Positions 36,506-43,432 of a stretch of 64,000 nucleotides of DNA are shown here, piece by piece (position 1 is the stretch's first letter; each line of letters begins with the position of its first letter). This DNA is from JABAAE01 sp905480545. Its GTDB lineage: Bacteria > Planctomycetota > Planctomycetia > Pirellulales > Pirellulaceae. Both the position numbers and the translations under genes were made by a program. The stretch spans positions 496,001 through 560,000 of the forward strand of contig CALSOR010000002.1 of assembly GCA_943788025.1 (NCBI GenBank), written 5' to 3'. The notes under the pieces were generated by a model that worked only from the letters and a program-made list of their open reading frames with translations, had not been told where the DNA came from and made no database searches.

Positions 36506-37886
36506 GTAGGCAATGCTGATTTGCCATTGAGATGCCGCTGATTAGAGAACCGACAATTCCGACAAACCCCTGGTCCGTTCCGCAGAGAAAAAGATTTGAG
36601 AGGTGCGTCGTGCCGTCCAATTGCTTGTCTGGCGCCCCGTAAACCGCACCCTTGTCATGCCAGGTAAACCGGCGGATCGTGGTTGGTGTAAAAACGTCGG
36701 TATCCACGACATGCCCTCGAAAGTCAGGCACAAATCGGACCGCCGACTCGACGCTTTTGTCGTACCAATTCAGCTTTTCGATTTTGTATTTTTGTTCGTC
36801 AAGATTATTCCATCGATCGAAGTCAGCGATGGTGGTGATTCGAACGACGCCTTCATCCAGCTTTCCGTCTTCCGGTCCGTATTCGTAATTATTCGGTGAA
36901 CAAATCACGCCGGTCCGAATGTCGCAAAGGTCATCGGCGGGCGGACGCCAATCGAATTTTTCACTGTCGTTGTAGAAAACAATGGTGCGATCATTGCCCA
37001 GCTTACTTGGCTCTCGGTCCAAAATCGAAATGCTTTCGATAAAGGTGAGTTGGCCGCTTTGCCTGACATCAACTTCACTGACATCTTCACACAATCGTAA
37101 GGTTTCCAGTCGGCCAGCGGATGACAGAATCCGCTTACCTTCGATTTCCTCCCCATTGTCCAGCGTCACACCGACAGCGCGGTCGCCATCGACCTTGATT
37201 TCCGCTACGCCGCGTCGCAATTTCAATTCTCCGCCGACGCCACGAAATTTTCGAACCAAATTTTTGAGTATGAGTCGCACTCCTTTAAACGGTCGTGCGA
37301 ATCCTTCGAGATAGATGCTGCGAAACATGATGCAGAATTGGCCCCAATCCATGTCATCTTCACGGGCGTTCCCGTACCACATCAGCGGACATAAGAGCAT
37401 TTCTATCAGTAACGGATCGCTGATCGTTTCTTTCAGCACGTTTCGAGTCGAGATTTCAAACGTTGCTTGGTCGAGATCATCGTAGTCGACAATCTTATCG
37501 CATAGCGATTGAAAATTATCGACCTGCCCCGGAAACTTATCGGCGATTTCAGCCGTCAGCAAACGAATGTCATTGTCGAAATCAAGCGAGCAACCAGGAA
37601 ACGCAATTCGTGATCCAATTTGCGGTGAAAGCGAAAAATCCTCCCACTTGAACCGCAGTTGTCGAAGCATTCGAGCGAGCGGCCCTTTCTTTTCCCCTTT
37701 TGGAGTAAAGTTTGTTACCGCATGCAGGCCAACGTCATAATCGCGACCATTCATCCGGTAAAAAGAATTTAGGCCCCCAATTGTAGTGTGCCGTTCAAGA
37801 ATACAGACTTTTTGATCGTAATACGCCAATCGTATTCCAGCCGCCAGCCCAGACATTCCAGCACCGATAATAATCGTGTCATACAT
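36498..37886 (-). CDS. Phytoene-desaturase-like FAD oxidoreductase
   Basis: A 462-residue CrtI/CrtO-like flavoprotein. The dinucleotide-binding motif is IIIGAGMSGLAAGIRLAYYD with the acidic VCILERH at the end of beta-2. The second family block is GGLNSFYRMNGRDYDVGLHA, and the C-terminal FAD motif is LFLCGTDQGFVGIVGSLISG. Substrates of this family are polyenes or acyl chains. Its neighbours are an acyl carrier protein and a ketosynthase on the same strand, so the substrate may be carrier-bound rather than a free carotenoid. This resembles the desaturase-ACP-KS neighbourhoods seen in other planctomycetes. Start ATG at 37886. Confidence 0.85.
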   Translation of the reverse strand: MYDTIIIGAGMSGLAAGIRLAYYDQKVCILERHTTIGGLNSFYRMNGRDYDVGLHAVTNFTPKGEKKGPLARMLRQLRFKWEDFSLSPQIGSRIAFPGCSLDFDNDIRLLTAEIADKFPGQVDNFQSLCDKIVDYDDLDQATFEISTRNVLKETISDPLLIEMLLCPLMWYGNAREDDMDWGQFCIMFRSIYLEGFARPFKGVRLILKNLVRKFRGVGGELKLRRGVAEIKVDGDRAVGVTLDNGEEIEGKRILSSAGRLETLRLCEDVSEVDVRQSGQLTFIESISILDREPSKLGNDRTIVFYNDSEKFDWRPPADDLCDIRTGVICSPNNYEYGPEDGKLDEGVVRITTIADFDRWNNLDEQKYKIEKLNWYDKSVESAVRFVPDFRGHVVDTDVFTPTTIRRFTWHDKGAVYGAPDKQLDGTTHLSNLFLCGTDQGFVGIVGSLISGISMANQHCLRD

Positions 37887-38031
37887 TCGTTAACGCTGGA
37901 GAAACATTCGCATTTTGTAAAGAGTTTTCACCGCCAACAGTCAATCCACAAATGGATTCGCAGGTGAAGCAAAACATTGCGTTCGAATTCCATAGACACC
38001 GAAATCGTGGAATCGAATCATTCAAACTAAT

Positions 38032-38283
38032 TTAGATGTCGGCCATCTTGGGCGTCAAATACGTTACGGTACTCTCCATGCTCGCCAATTCCCCATATTC
38101 TTCCTCGGGAATTTGAACTCGATGTCGTTTTCGCAACTCCATCACGATGTCAAGAAAGTCCATGCTGTCGAGCTCCATTTGCTCTCGGAAAGAGACGTCG
38201 TCTTTCAACGAAGAAAGATCCTCATCAGGAGCAATATCTTCGAGAATCTCGATAATGACATCGCGAATATCGGCTGGACTCAT
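38032..38283 (-). CDS. Acyl carrier protein
   Basis: An 83-residue carrier protein from the ATG at 38283, which has GGAG at good spacing; a longer frame would add 14 residues. The phosphopantetheine site is S40 in ELDSMDFLDIVMELRKR, with DSM in place of the usual DSL. The acidic helical character is typical. It lies between the ketosynthase (53 bp upstream) and the FAD oxidoreductase (145 bp downstream), all on the minus strand, and is therefore probably a dedicated carrier rather than the housekeeping AcpP. Confidence 0.88.
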   Translation of the reverse strand: MSPADIRDVIIEILEDIAPDEDLSSLKDDVSFREQMELDSMDFLDIVMELRKRHRVQIPEEEYGELASMESTVTYLTPKMADI

Positions 38284-38336
38284 TTTATATCTCCAAATCG
38301 GGCTCTCGAAGAAATGCAAAAGCACCGAATCTACTT

Positions 38337-39596
38337 TTAAATCTTTTTGATAATGACTACGGAATTGATACCAAGCATTCCGAACGAATTGTTCAAAATG
38401 TAGTCGACCTTACCGACCTCTCGCGGTTCGTTTACCACTAAACCTGGAAGTTGGCAGAGTGGGTCGACTTCGTCGACGTTGATCGTAGCATGGACCACAC
38501 CATCTTTGAACGATGACAGGTTACCAGCCAGCTCAATTGCTCCGGCTGCTCCCATGCTGTGTCCGATGAAACTTTTTGTGTTGTTAATGTAAGTTGATTC
38601 ACAGTCGCCGAAGACTTGTCGTAATCCGGCACACTCCTGAATGTCACCACTTTCGGTTCCCGTTGCATGAGTGCTGACGATATCGATCTGATCTGCACTA
38701 ATGCCAGCTTTGCCGAGGGCCAACCGGACACAGGCAGCCTGCCGGTCTGGGTTGGGCAAGACAAAATCGGTTGCGTCGGTGTTCATCGCGTAGCCGGCAA
38801 GCTCGCCAATGATGTTTGCCCCCCGCGACTTCGCGTCAGAAAAACGCTCAAGCGTATACAGGCAACCCCCTTCGGCAACGACGATACCTTGACGATTTAC
38901 ATCAAACGGGCATGAGGCTTTTTCGGGATCGCCATTGCGGGCCAACGCGCCCTGACTGTTAAAACCTGCAAAGATCCCAAAGGTGTGTATGCTCTCAGAA
39001 ACACCACCGGCAATTGCCAAATCGCATTCATGCAGTCGCAACATCTGGGCGCCCTGGATCATCCCGGCATTCCCGGCAGCACAAGCGGCTCCGATTGTGT
39101 AGTGGGGGCCAATGATTCCCATATTCAACGCGACTTCACCAGCCGGGTTGTTGGCGACGGTTCGCGGATTGTGATGATGCGACCAATACTGCGTATCGTA
39201 ATCAAAGCCTTTAATTTCGAAGACTTCATTTTCGGTTTCAACGTTTCCGTGTTCGGTTACACCAACGTAAATCCCCACTCGACTCTTGTCCGTATTTTCC
39301 CAATCGATTCCCGAATCGATCACGGCTTCGTTGGCACAATAGATTCCGGCGCTCGCGGCACGAGTTCCGCGACGTCGGTCTTTTCGTGTTTGATGCTTTC
39401 GTTCATCGAAATCACAAACTCCAGCAAAGGTCTTCCCGAAATAGCGAATTTCGTAATCTTGAACACCGCTCTTTCCGTTGAGCAAAGACTCTCGAAACTC
39501 GGAAAGCGAATTTCCATTGGGCGCAGTCAAACCTATCCCGGTAATAACGATCCGTTGATCATCAGGGAGTTCGGTTTTATTGGCGTCCGCAATCAT
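38337..39596 (-). CDS. Beta-ketoacyl-ACP synthase (FabF/KAS II type)
   Basis: A 419-residue condensing enzyme. The catalytic triad is complete: C172 in YTIGAACAAGNAG, H310 in STHATGTESGD and H346 in KSFIGHSMGAAG. The N-terminal RIVITGIGLTAPNG and overall length match FabF. It would extend an acyl chain on the neighbouring carrier protein. Cluster of KS, ACP and CrtI-like oxidoreductase on one strand; the product is unknown. Confidence 0.92.
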   Translation of the reverse strand: MIADANKTELPDDQRIVITGIGLTAPNGNSLSEFRESLLNGKSGVQDYEIRYFGKTFAGVCDFDERKHQTRKDRRRGTRAASAGIYCANEAVIDSGIDWENTDKSRVGIYVGVTEHGNVETENEVFEIKGFDYDTQYWSHHHNPRTVANNPAGEVALNMGIIGPHYTIGAACAAGNAGMIQGAQMLRLHECDLAIAGGVSESIHTFGIFAGFNSQGALARNGDPEKASCPFDVNRQGIVVAEGGCLYTLERFSDAKSRGANIIGELAGYAMNTDATDFVLPNPDRQAACVRLALGKAGISADQIDIVSTHATGTESGDIQECAGLRQVFGDCESTYINNTKSFIGHSMGAAGAIELAGNLSSFKDGVVHATINVDEVDPLCQLPGLVVNEPREVGKVDYILNNSFGMLGINSVVIIKKI

Positions 39597-39891
39597 GGAA
39601 ACTCGATGGGTAAGTCAAACGTAACAATTTATCGCTTTTCCCAAAAATTAGAAAGGGTTCGGCGAGGTACGAAGCCCTCAGAAACCGGCAAAAACTCGGG
39701 GAAATAACAGTTTCGGAAAAATGGACGCCCCAATCGGCGACGCAAAAACTGCTATCAACCTTCGCTTTTTTCTCCTGACCCGAACATTCGTCGATTCTAC
39801 GTCGTCAAATGTTGCCGTTTTCTGCGGAATCTTTACCCAAAATCAAACCGCTGATTTTGATACAATTTCATTTTCTCAACCCAAGTTCATT

Positions 39892-40245
39892 ATGCAAACC
39901 GATCAAAAAATCGATTATCTTGAATTGCCCGCCAAAGACCTCAAGGTCGTCCAAGCGTTCTACGAAAAAGCATTTGATTGGACGTTCACCAGCTACGGCG
40001 ATGAATATATCGCGTTCAATGACGGCTCGATTGACGGTGGCTTCTACAAATCGAATCTATCCTCAACAACAGAACATGGCGCCGCGCTGATCGTGTTCTA
40101 TGCCATCGACCTCGAGGCGACTCGGGAAAAGGTCAAATCAAGCGGTGGCACCGTTATTAAAGAAATCTTTTCATTTCCCGGCGGCCGACGGTTTCAATTC
40201 CTTGATCCCAACGGTAACGAACTAGGCGTTTGGTCCGACAAATAA
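39892..40245 (+). CDS. VOC family (glyoxalase-like) protein
   Basis: A 117-residue single-domain vicinal-oxygen-chelate protein from the ATG at 39892 (MQTDQKIDYLELPAKDLK). The beta-alpha-beta-beta-beta modules are visible: VQAFYEKAFDWTFTSYGDEY and the second half with SSGGTVIKEIFSFPGGRRFQ and FLDPNGNELGVW. The family binds a divalent metal and handles small substrates or antibiotics; no specific role can be given. Upstream in-frame codons have no family match. Monocistronic. Confidence 0.85.
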   Translation: MQTDQKIDYLELPAKDLKVVQAFYEKAFDWTFTSYGDEYIAFNDGSIDGGFYKSNLSSTTEHGAALIVFYAIDLEATREKVKSSGGTVIKEIFSFPGGRRFQFLDPNGNELGVWSDK

Positions 40246-40323
40246 GCTCTGACCATTTCGGCAAGAAAACTTCCGCGCCGTTGAACCATCGGGCAACTCG
40301 AAACAAAGCACTACTCCCAACTC

Positions 40324-41472
40324 ATGATTTCTTATCACGTCCACACGATTGTCCCCGTAACCAGCCAACCAATAACTGACGCCTACGTCAGTTGCAAAAA
40401 CGGAATCATCCAATCCATATCGAAGAATAAACCCAACGGAAAAATCGTCGGCATCGATGGCGTTCTATACCCAGGGCTAATCAATGCACACACCCATTTG
40501 GAATTCTCTGATCTAAAAAAGCCACTTGGTGTTCCAGGAACGCCGTTCACCGATTGGATCAAACTGGTGATGGAGTATCGCACCAGTCGCGACCAGGAAC
40601 GTTTACATACGAGCATCACGAAGGGGCTTGCAGAATCTGAGTCTCACGGAGTTTCTGCAATCGGTGACATCTCAACGTTTGAATATCGCGATTCCATTGT
40701 GCCTGCAACGGCAGAGGCCGTTGTCTTTCGAGAGCTGATTGGATTTCAAGCGGCCCAAGCAGATTCTCAAATGAAAATCGCAGAAGATCACCTAAGCGAA
40801 CCGGAATCAAATTGGTACCGCCCAGCATTGAGTCCGCACGCTCCGTATTCGACCAATAAAAAGATACTGGATCAGGCGATTCAACTTTCACACAAGCGAA
40901 AAATTCCGCTTGCGATGCATCTTGCCGAAACGCGGGAGGAACTCGAACTGCTTGCAAGTCATTCCGGGCCTTTCTTTGATTTACTGAATCAGATTGGCGT
41001 TTGGGAGAAAAACAATTTGACGGATCTGACAAAACCGCTCGATTTTCTGCAACGACTCTCTTGTGCCAGTCGAGCCCTCGTCGTTCACGGCAACTATTTG
41101 AATAACAAAGAGCTGCAATTTATTTCGGAAAACCGAGACATCTTACACTTGGTTTTCTGTCCACGTACGCATGCTTTTTTTCAACATGATCGATATCCGC
41201 TAGAGGAAATTTTAAAGCGAGATATCCCGATAGCGATCGGAACAGATTCGCGGGCGTCCAACCCTGACCTGTCAATTTGGGATGAACTTCAGCACATTGC
41301 ATCCAAGTTCCCTGAGATTTCGCCCCATAACATTTTGAAGATGGGAACCATTAACAGCGCAAAGGCTCTTGGCGTCGATAAACACTTTGGGTCGATCGAA
41401 GTTGGCAAACGAGCCGCTTTCTTCCTTCCACCCAAAGCGAAAAACATGCTGTTCTCAGGAGCTTCCTACTGA
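40324..41472 (+). CDS. Amidohydrolase; possible aminodeoxyfutalosine deaminase
   Basis: A 382-residue metal-dependent amidohydrolase. Metal ligands are H56 and H58 in NAHTHLE, a His in LAMHLAET near residue 200, and an Asp in IGTDSRASN near residue 300; SPHAPYST near residue 172 is also typical. The architecture matches the nucleoside/chlorohydrolase deaminase branch, which includes aminodeoxyfutalosine deaminases of menaquinone synthesis. The ubiE-ubiX-ubiA operon in this window fits that idea, but it is context only; guanine-, cytosine- or methylthioadenosine-type deamination is also possible. Starts at ATG 40324. Confidence 0.8.
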   Translation: MISYHVHTIVPVTSQPITDAYVSCKNGIIQSISKNKPNGKIVGIDGVLYPGLINAHTHLEFSDLKKPLGVPGTPFTDWIKLVMEYRTSRDQERLHTSITKGLAESESHGVSAIGDISTFEYRDSIVPATAEAVVFRELIGFQAAQADSQMKIAEDHLSEPESNWYRPALSPHAPYSTNKKILDQAIQLSHKRKIPLAMHLAETREELELLASHSGPFFDLLNQIGVWEKNNLTDLTKPLDFLQRLSCASRALVVHGNYLNNKELQFISENRDILHLVFCPRTHAFFQHDRYPLEEILKRDIPIAIGTDSRASNPDLSIWDELQHIASKFPEISPHNILKMGTINSAKALGVDKHFGSIEVGKRAAFFLPPKAKNMLFSGASY

Positions 41473-41774
41473 GCTAGGAGGAACGGAGTTGATCGAATCC
41501 TGACGAAATTGCCACCTCCGGAAACCTGCCTAGCAAAATCGGGGCGATCGTTGGTGAAACGCGCGCATCATTCAAAGCAGACGCGGACATCAAAAAATTC
41601 ATGTGTGCTTAATCGCTCTCACTAAGTCTTTCATGCACGCTTTTGTCCATTTGCGTTTCACTTATTTTTTCCAGGTAGGAATCGCGGACCTCAGTCGGTG
41701 CCTCGCGCGTATCCCGTACTAGAGATCCTCCAAATGGCATTTCCAAAAGAAAAAACGCCTAATAGCATGTTAAT
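41473..41774. other. Intergenic region upstream of the sulfur island
   Basis: About 300 bp between the amidohydrolase stop and the palindrome at 41775. No gene, strong hairpin or repeat seen. Any activator site for the sigma-54 promoter at 41794 should lie here, 80-200 bp upstream, but I could not pick one out. Confidence 0.4.
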
Positions 41775-41792
41775 ATATCGAACTAACGATAT
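41775..41792. promoter_or_regulatory. Palindromic operator candidate, site A
   Basis: ATATCG-AACTAA-CGATAT is a perfect 6-bp-arm palindrome. It ends 1 bp before the -24 element of the sigma-54 promoter. The arms match those of sites B (43001) and C (43363), the likely binding sites of the ArsR-family regulator, though the spacer is 2 bp shorter. Confidence 0.6.
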
Positions 41793-41793
41793 G

Positions 41794-41809
41794 TGGCACG
41801 TCGATTGCA
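41794..41809 (+). promoter_or_regulatory. Sigma-54 (-24/-12) promoter
   Basis: TGGCACGTCGATTGCA matches the sigma-54 consensus TGGCACG-N4-TTGCA at every specified base, with GG and GC separated by the required 10 bp. Transcription would start near 41820, about 80 bp before the small gene at 41900, and continue into the lipoprotein gene at 42137. Confidence 0.75.
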
Positions 41810-41899
41810 CACTAATTCTTTGCCGGTCGTTCTACGAGACGATTTGACATGACTGTTGAGGGCAAACTGGTGAAAGACACGAGTTCAGGAAGAAAAATC

Positions 41900-41989
41900 A
41901 TGTACGAAAGCTTAATCATGCTCGGGGCCATTGGTGCCTGGATTTTATTGCAAGCGTTCATACTTCCGCGATTCGGGGTCGAAACGTGA
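41900..41989 (+). CDS. 29-residue single-pass membrane peptide
   Basis: A small gene with ATG at 41900 and TGA at 41987, preceded by AGGAAG at normal spacing. It encodes MYESLIMLGAIGAWILLQ followed by a short basic/proline end (LPRFGVET). That is one hydrophobic helix long enough to span the membrane, with an N-terminal acidic residue and an Arg at the far end. It is the first gene after the sigma-54 promoter and comes 147 bp before the Cys-rich lipoprotein gene. Possibly a regulator or subunit of a neighbouring membrane transporter. No family known to me. Confidence 0.6.
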   Translation: MYESLIMLGAIGAWILLQAFILPRFGVET

Positions 41990-42136
41990 ATGAGTGGAGC
42001 GTGTCGGTCGAGTTCGACCCAAAAATCATTAGAGAACGTTAACGCCGAAGATCACCAAACTGAAACCCCAACAACACCAAAGCCCCGTCGGCAAGGCAAA
42101 CTCTAACTATTTAGAACATTTTTCTGAGGAAGTTTG

Positions 42137-42922
42137 ATGACACAAACTATAAAAACGAGCGGACTAATCATGCTTTTCTTTGCCGCAGGAACCGTCGTAT
42201 CGATGGGCTGCAATCAAGTTGAGACAAACAGTGGCGGGAGTTCGACCACGAATGTTGCGACGAAAGCTGCGGATGAACAATCAGCCGAAAAAGGTTGCTG
42301 CGGCATGTGTGCCGCCGAGGCAAACACATCCGAGAAAGCAAACGCTTGCTGTGGAAAGTGCGAAGCCGAGACGGTTGCATTGCCGGTCAAAACAACCTAC
42401 GCGGATTGCCAGGGCGAGTGTAACGCATTTGCAAAGGGTGATTCAACAAATTGCGAATGCGACCCTGCATCAGGCGAAAAATCGAGTGCTGGGAAGACCG
42501 GGGAATCCACCGCCCACGTCAATACAATGCCCCAAGATCGTGATATCTTTCACTTCTTGCTGCAAAACCACGACAAAATCACGCGCAGCGTTACCGAGAT
42601 TGAAAACGGTGTAAAAACGGTCACAGAGTCAACAGACCCCGCTGTTGCCACCAAAATCCAGGAGCACGTCGCCTCGATGCACAAGCGGGTTGAAGACGGC
42701 CGCCCCTTACGCATGTGGGACCAACTGTATCGCGAGATCTTTAAACATGCCGACAAGATTAAGATGGACGTCAAAAAGACGAAGAGTGGTATCGCAGTAA
42801 CCGAAACATCCGACGACTCTTACGTTGTAAAGCTGATTCGATCTCACGCAAAAGTCGTTACCGCTTTTACTAAAAAAGGATTTGAAGAGGCTCACCTGAA
42901 CCATGAACCACCATCGAAATAG
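42137..42922 (+). CDS. Cys-rich lipoprotein with helical C-terminal domain
   Basis: A 261-residue predicted lipoprotein from the ATG at 42137 (GAGGAAG upstream). The signal peptide ends at VSMGC. The next 100 residues are rich in cysteine pairs (CCGMC, CCGKC, CQGEC, CEC), which could bind metal or form disulfides or persulfides. From about residue 130 there is a helical domain with DIFHFLLQNHDKITRSV, HVASMHKRVEDGRP and VVKLIRSHAKVVTAF plus several conserved-looking His residues. Similar domains occur near sulfur-oxidation genes in other bacteria as I recall. Placed directly before the ArsR regulator; probably a periplasmic component of the sulfur system. Confidence 0.7.
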   Translation: MTQTIKTSGLIMLFFAAGTVVSMGCNQVETNSGGSSTTNVATKAADEQSAEKGCCGMCAAEANTSEKANACCGKCEAETVALPVKTTYADCQGECNAFAKGDSTNCECDPASGEKSSAGKTGESTAHVNTMPQDRDIFHFLLQNHDKITRSVTEIENGVKTVTESTDPAVATKIQEHVASMHKRVEDGRPLRMWDQLYREIFKHADKIKMDVKKTKSGIAVTETSDDSYVVKLIRSHAKVVTAFTKKGFEEAHLNHEPPSK

Positions 42923-42995
42923 CACGTAAGACAAACGGTGACCGAATTAAAATGAGCTTTTTATTTTCGTTTCCAAAAAACAATAAAAAAACTAA

Positions 42996-43023
42996 TTGAC
43001 ATATCGAGTTATTCCGATATATT
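42996..43023 (+). promoter_or_regulatory. Sigma-70-type promoter of the ArsR gene
   Basis: TTGACA (42996-43001) and TATATT (43018-43023) are separated by 16 bp. The 20-bp operator site B fills almost exactly the region from the end of the -35 to inside the -10 element, so repressor binding would block polymerase. The gene starts about 20 bp downstream. Confidence 0.75.
43001..43020. promoter_or_regulatory. Operator candidate, site B
   Basis: ATATCGAGTTATTCCGATAT, with 6-bp inverted arms (ATATCG...CGATAT) and an 8-bp spacer. It differs from site C in only three of 20 positions. Position inside the promoter of the ArsR-family gene suggests autorepression. Confidence 0.7.
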
Positions 43024-43043
43024 AATTTAGACGAGGAAACAAA

Positions 43044-43346
43044 ATGATTAAACAAACTCCCCAACTCGGTATCGAAGCATTAACTGATGCAGCGGAATGC
43101 CTGCGAATTTTGGCCCATCCGCATCGCCTGCAAATTGTTCAACTGCTTTTGACGGGATCGAACTACTCGGTTAATGACATTTCTGAAGCATGCGAATTAA
43201 CGCAACCCACAACGTCGGATCACCTACGTTTGATGCAGCGATGTGGTTTTTTGAAAAATATTCGCGATGGCCGAACCGTCTACTACTCAATCGCCGAGAC
43301 GCACCTACAGGACATCATGCAGTGTATCCAGTCCCGGTTTGGGTAG
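43044..43346 (+). CDS. ArsR/SmtB-family repressor, BigR/SqrR-like
   Basis: A 100-residue winged-helix repressor: LRILAHPHRLQIVQLLL (helices 1-2), recognition helix QPTTSDHLRLMQR (about 54-66), beta wing IRDGRTVYYSI (about 73-83). It has cysteines at 19, 50, 67 and 94 but no ELCVCDL-type metal motif. This fits thiol-based (per)sulfide sensors such as BigR and SqrR better than metal sensors. The genes downstream are those controlled by BigR in other bacteria. Two near-identical sites overlap its own promoter and that of the dioxygenase gene. GAGGAAAC precedes the ATG. Confidence 0.85.
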   Translation: MIKQTPQLGIEALTDAAECLRILAHPHRLQIVQLLLTGSNYSVNDISEACELTQPTTSDHLRLMQRCGFLKNIRDGRTVYYSIAETHLQDIMQCIQSRFG

Positions 43347-43362
43347 CGTTTTTTTCATGTTT

Positions 43363-43385
43363 ATATCGAATTATTTCCATATAAT
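43363..43385 (+). promoter_or_regulatory. Operator candidate site C overlapping a TATAAT promoter
   Basis: ATATCGAATTATTTCCATAT (43363-43382) is 17/20 identical to site B. A perfect TATAAT at 43380-43385 overlaps its right arm and lies about 48 bp before the dioxygenase-rhodanese gene; the -35 region is weak. Binding of the ArsR-family repressor here would block transcription of the sulfide operon. Confidence 0.7.
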
Positions 43386-43432
43386 AATATCAATTGCGTC
43401 GATGAGACGCAGCATTTACAGGAGACCAGCAG

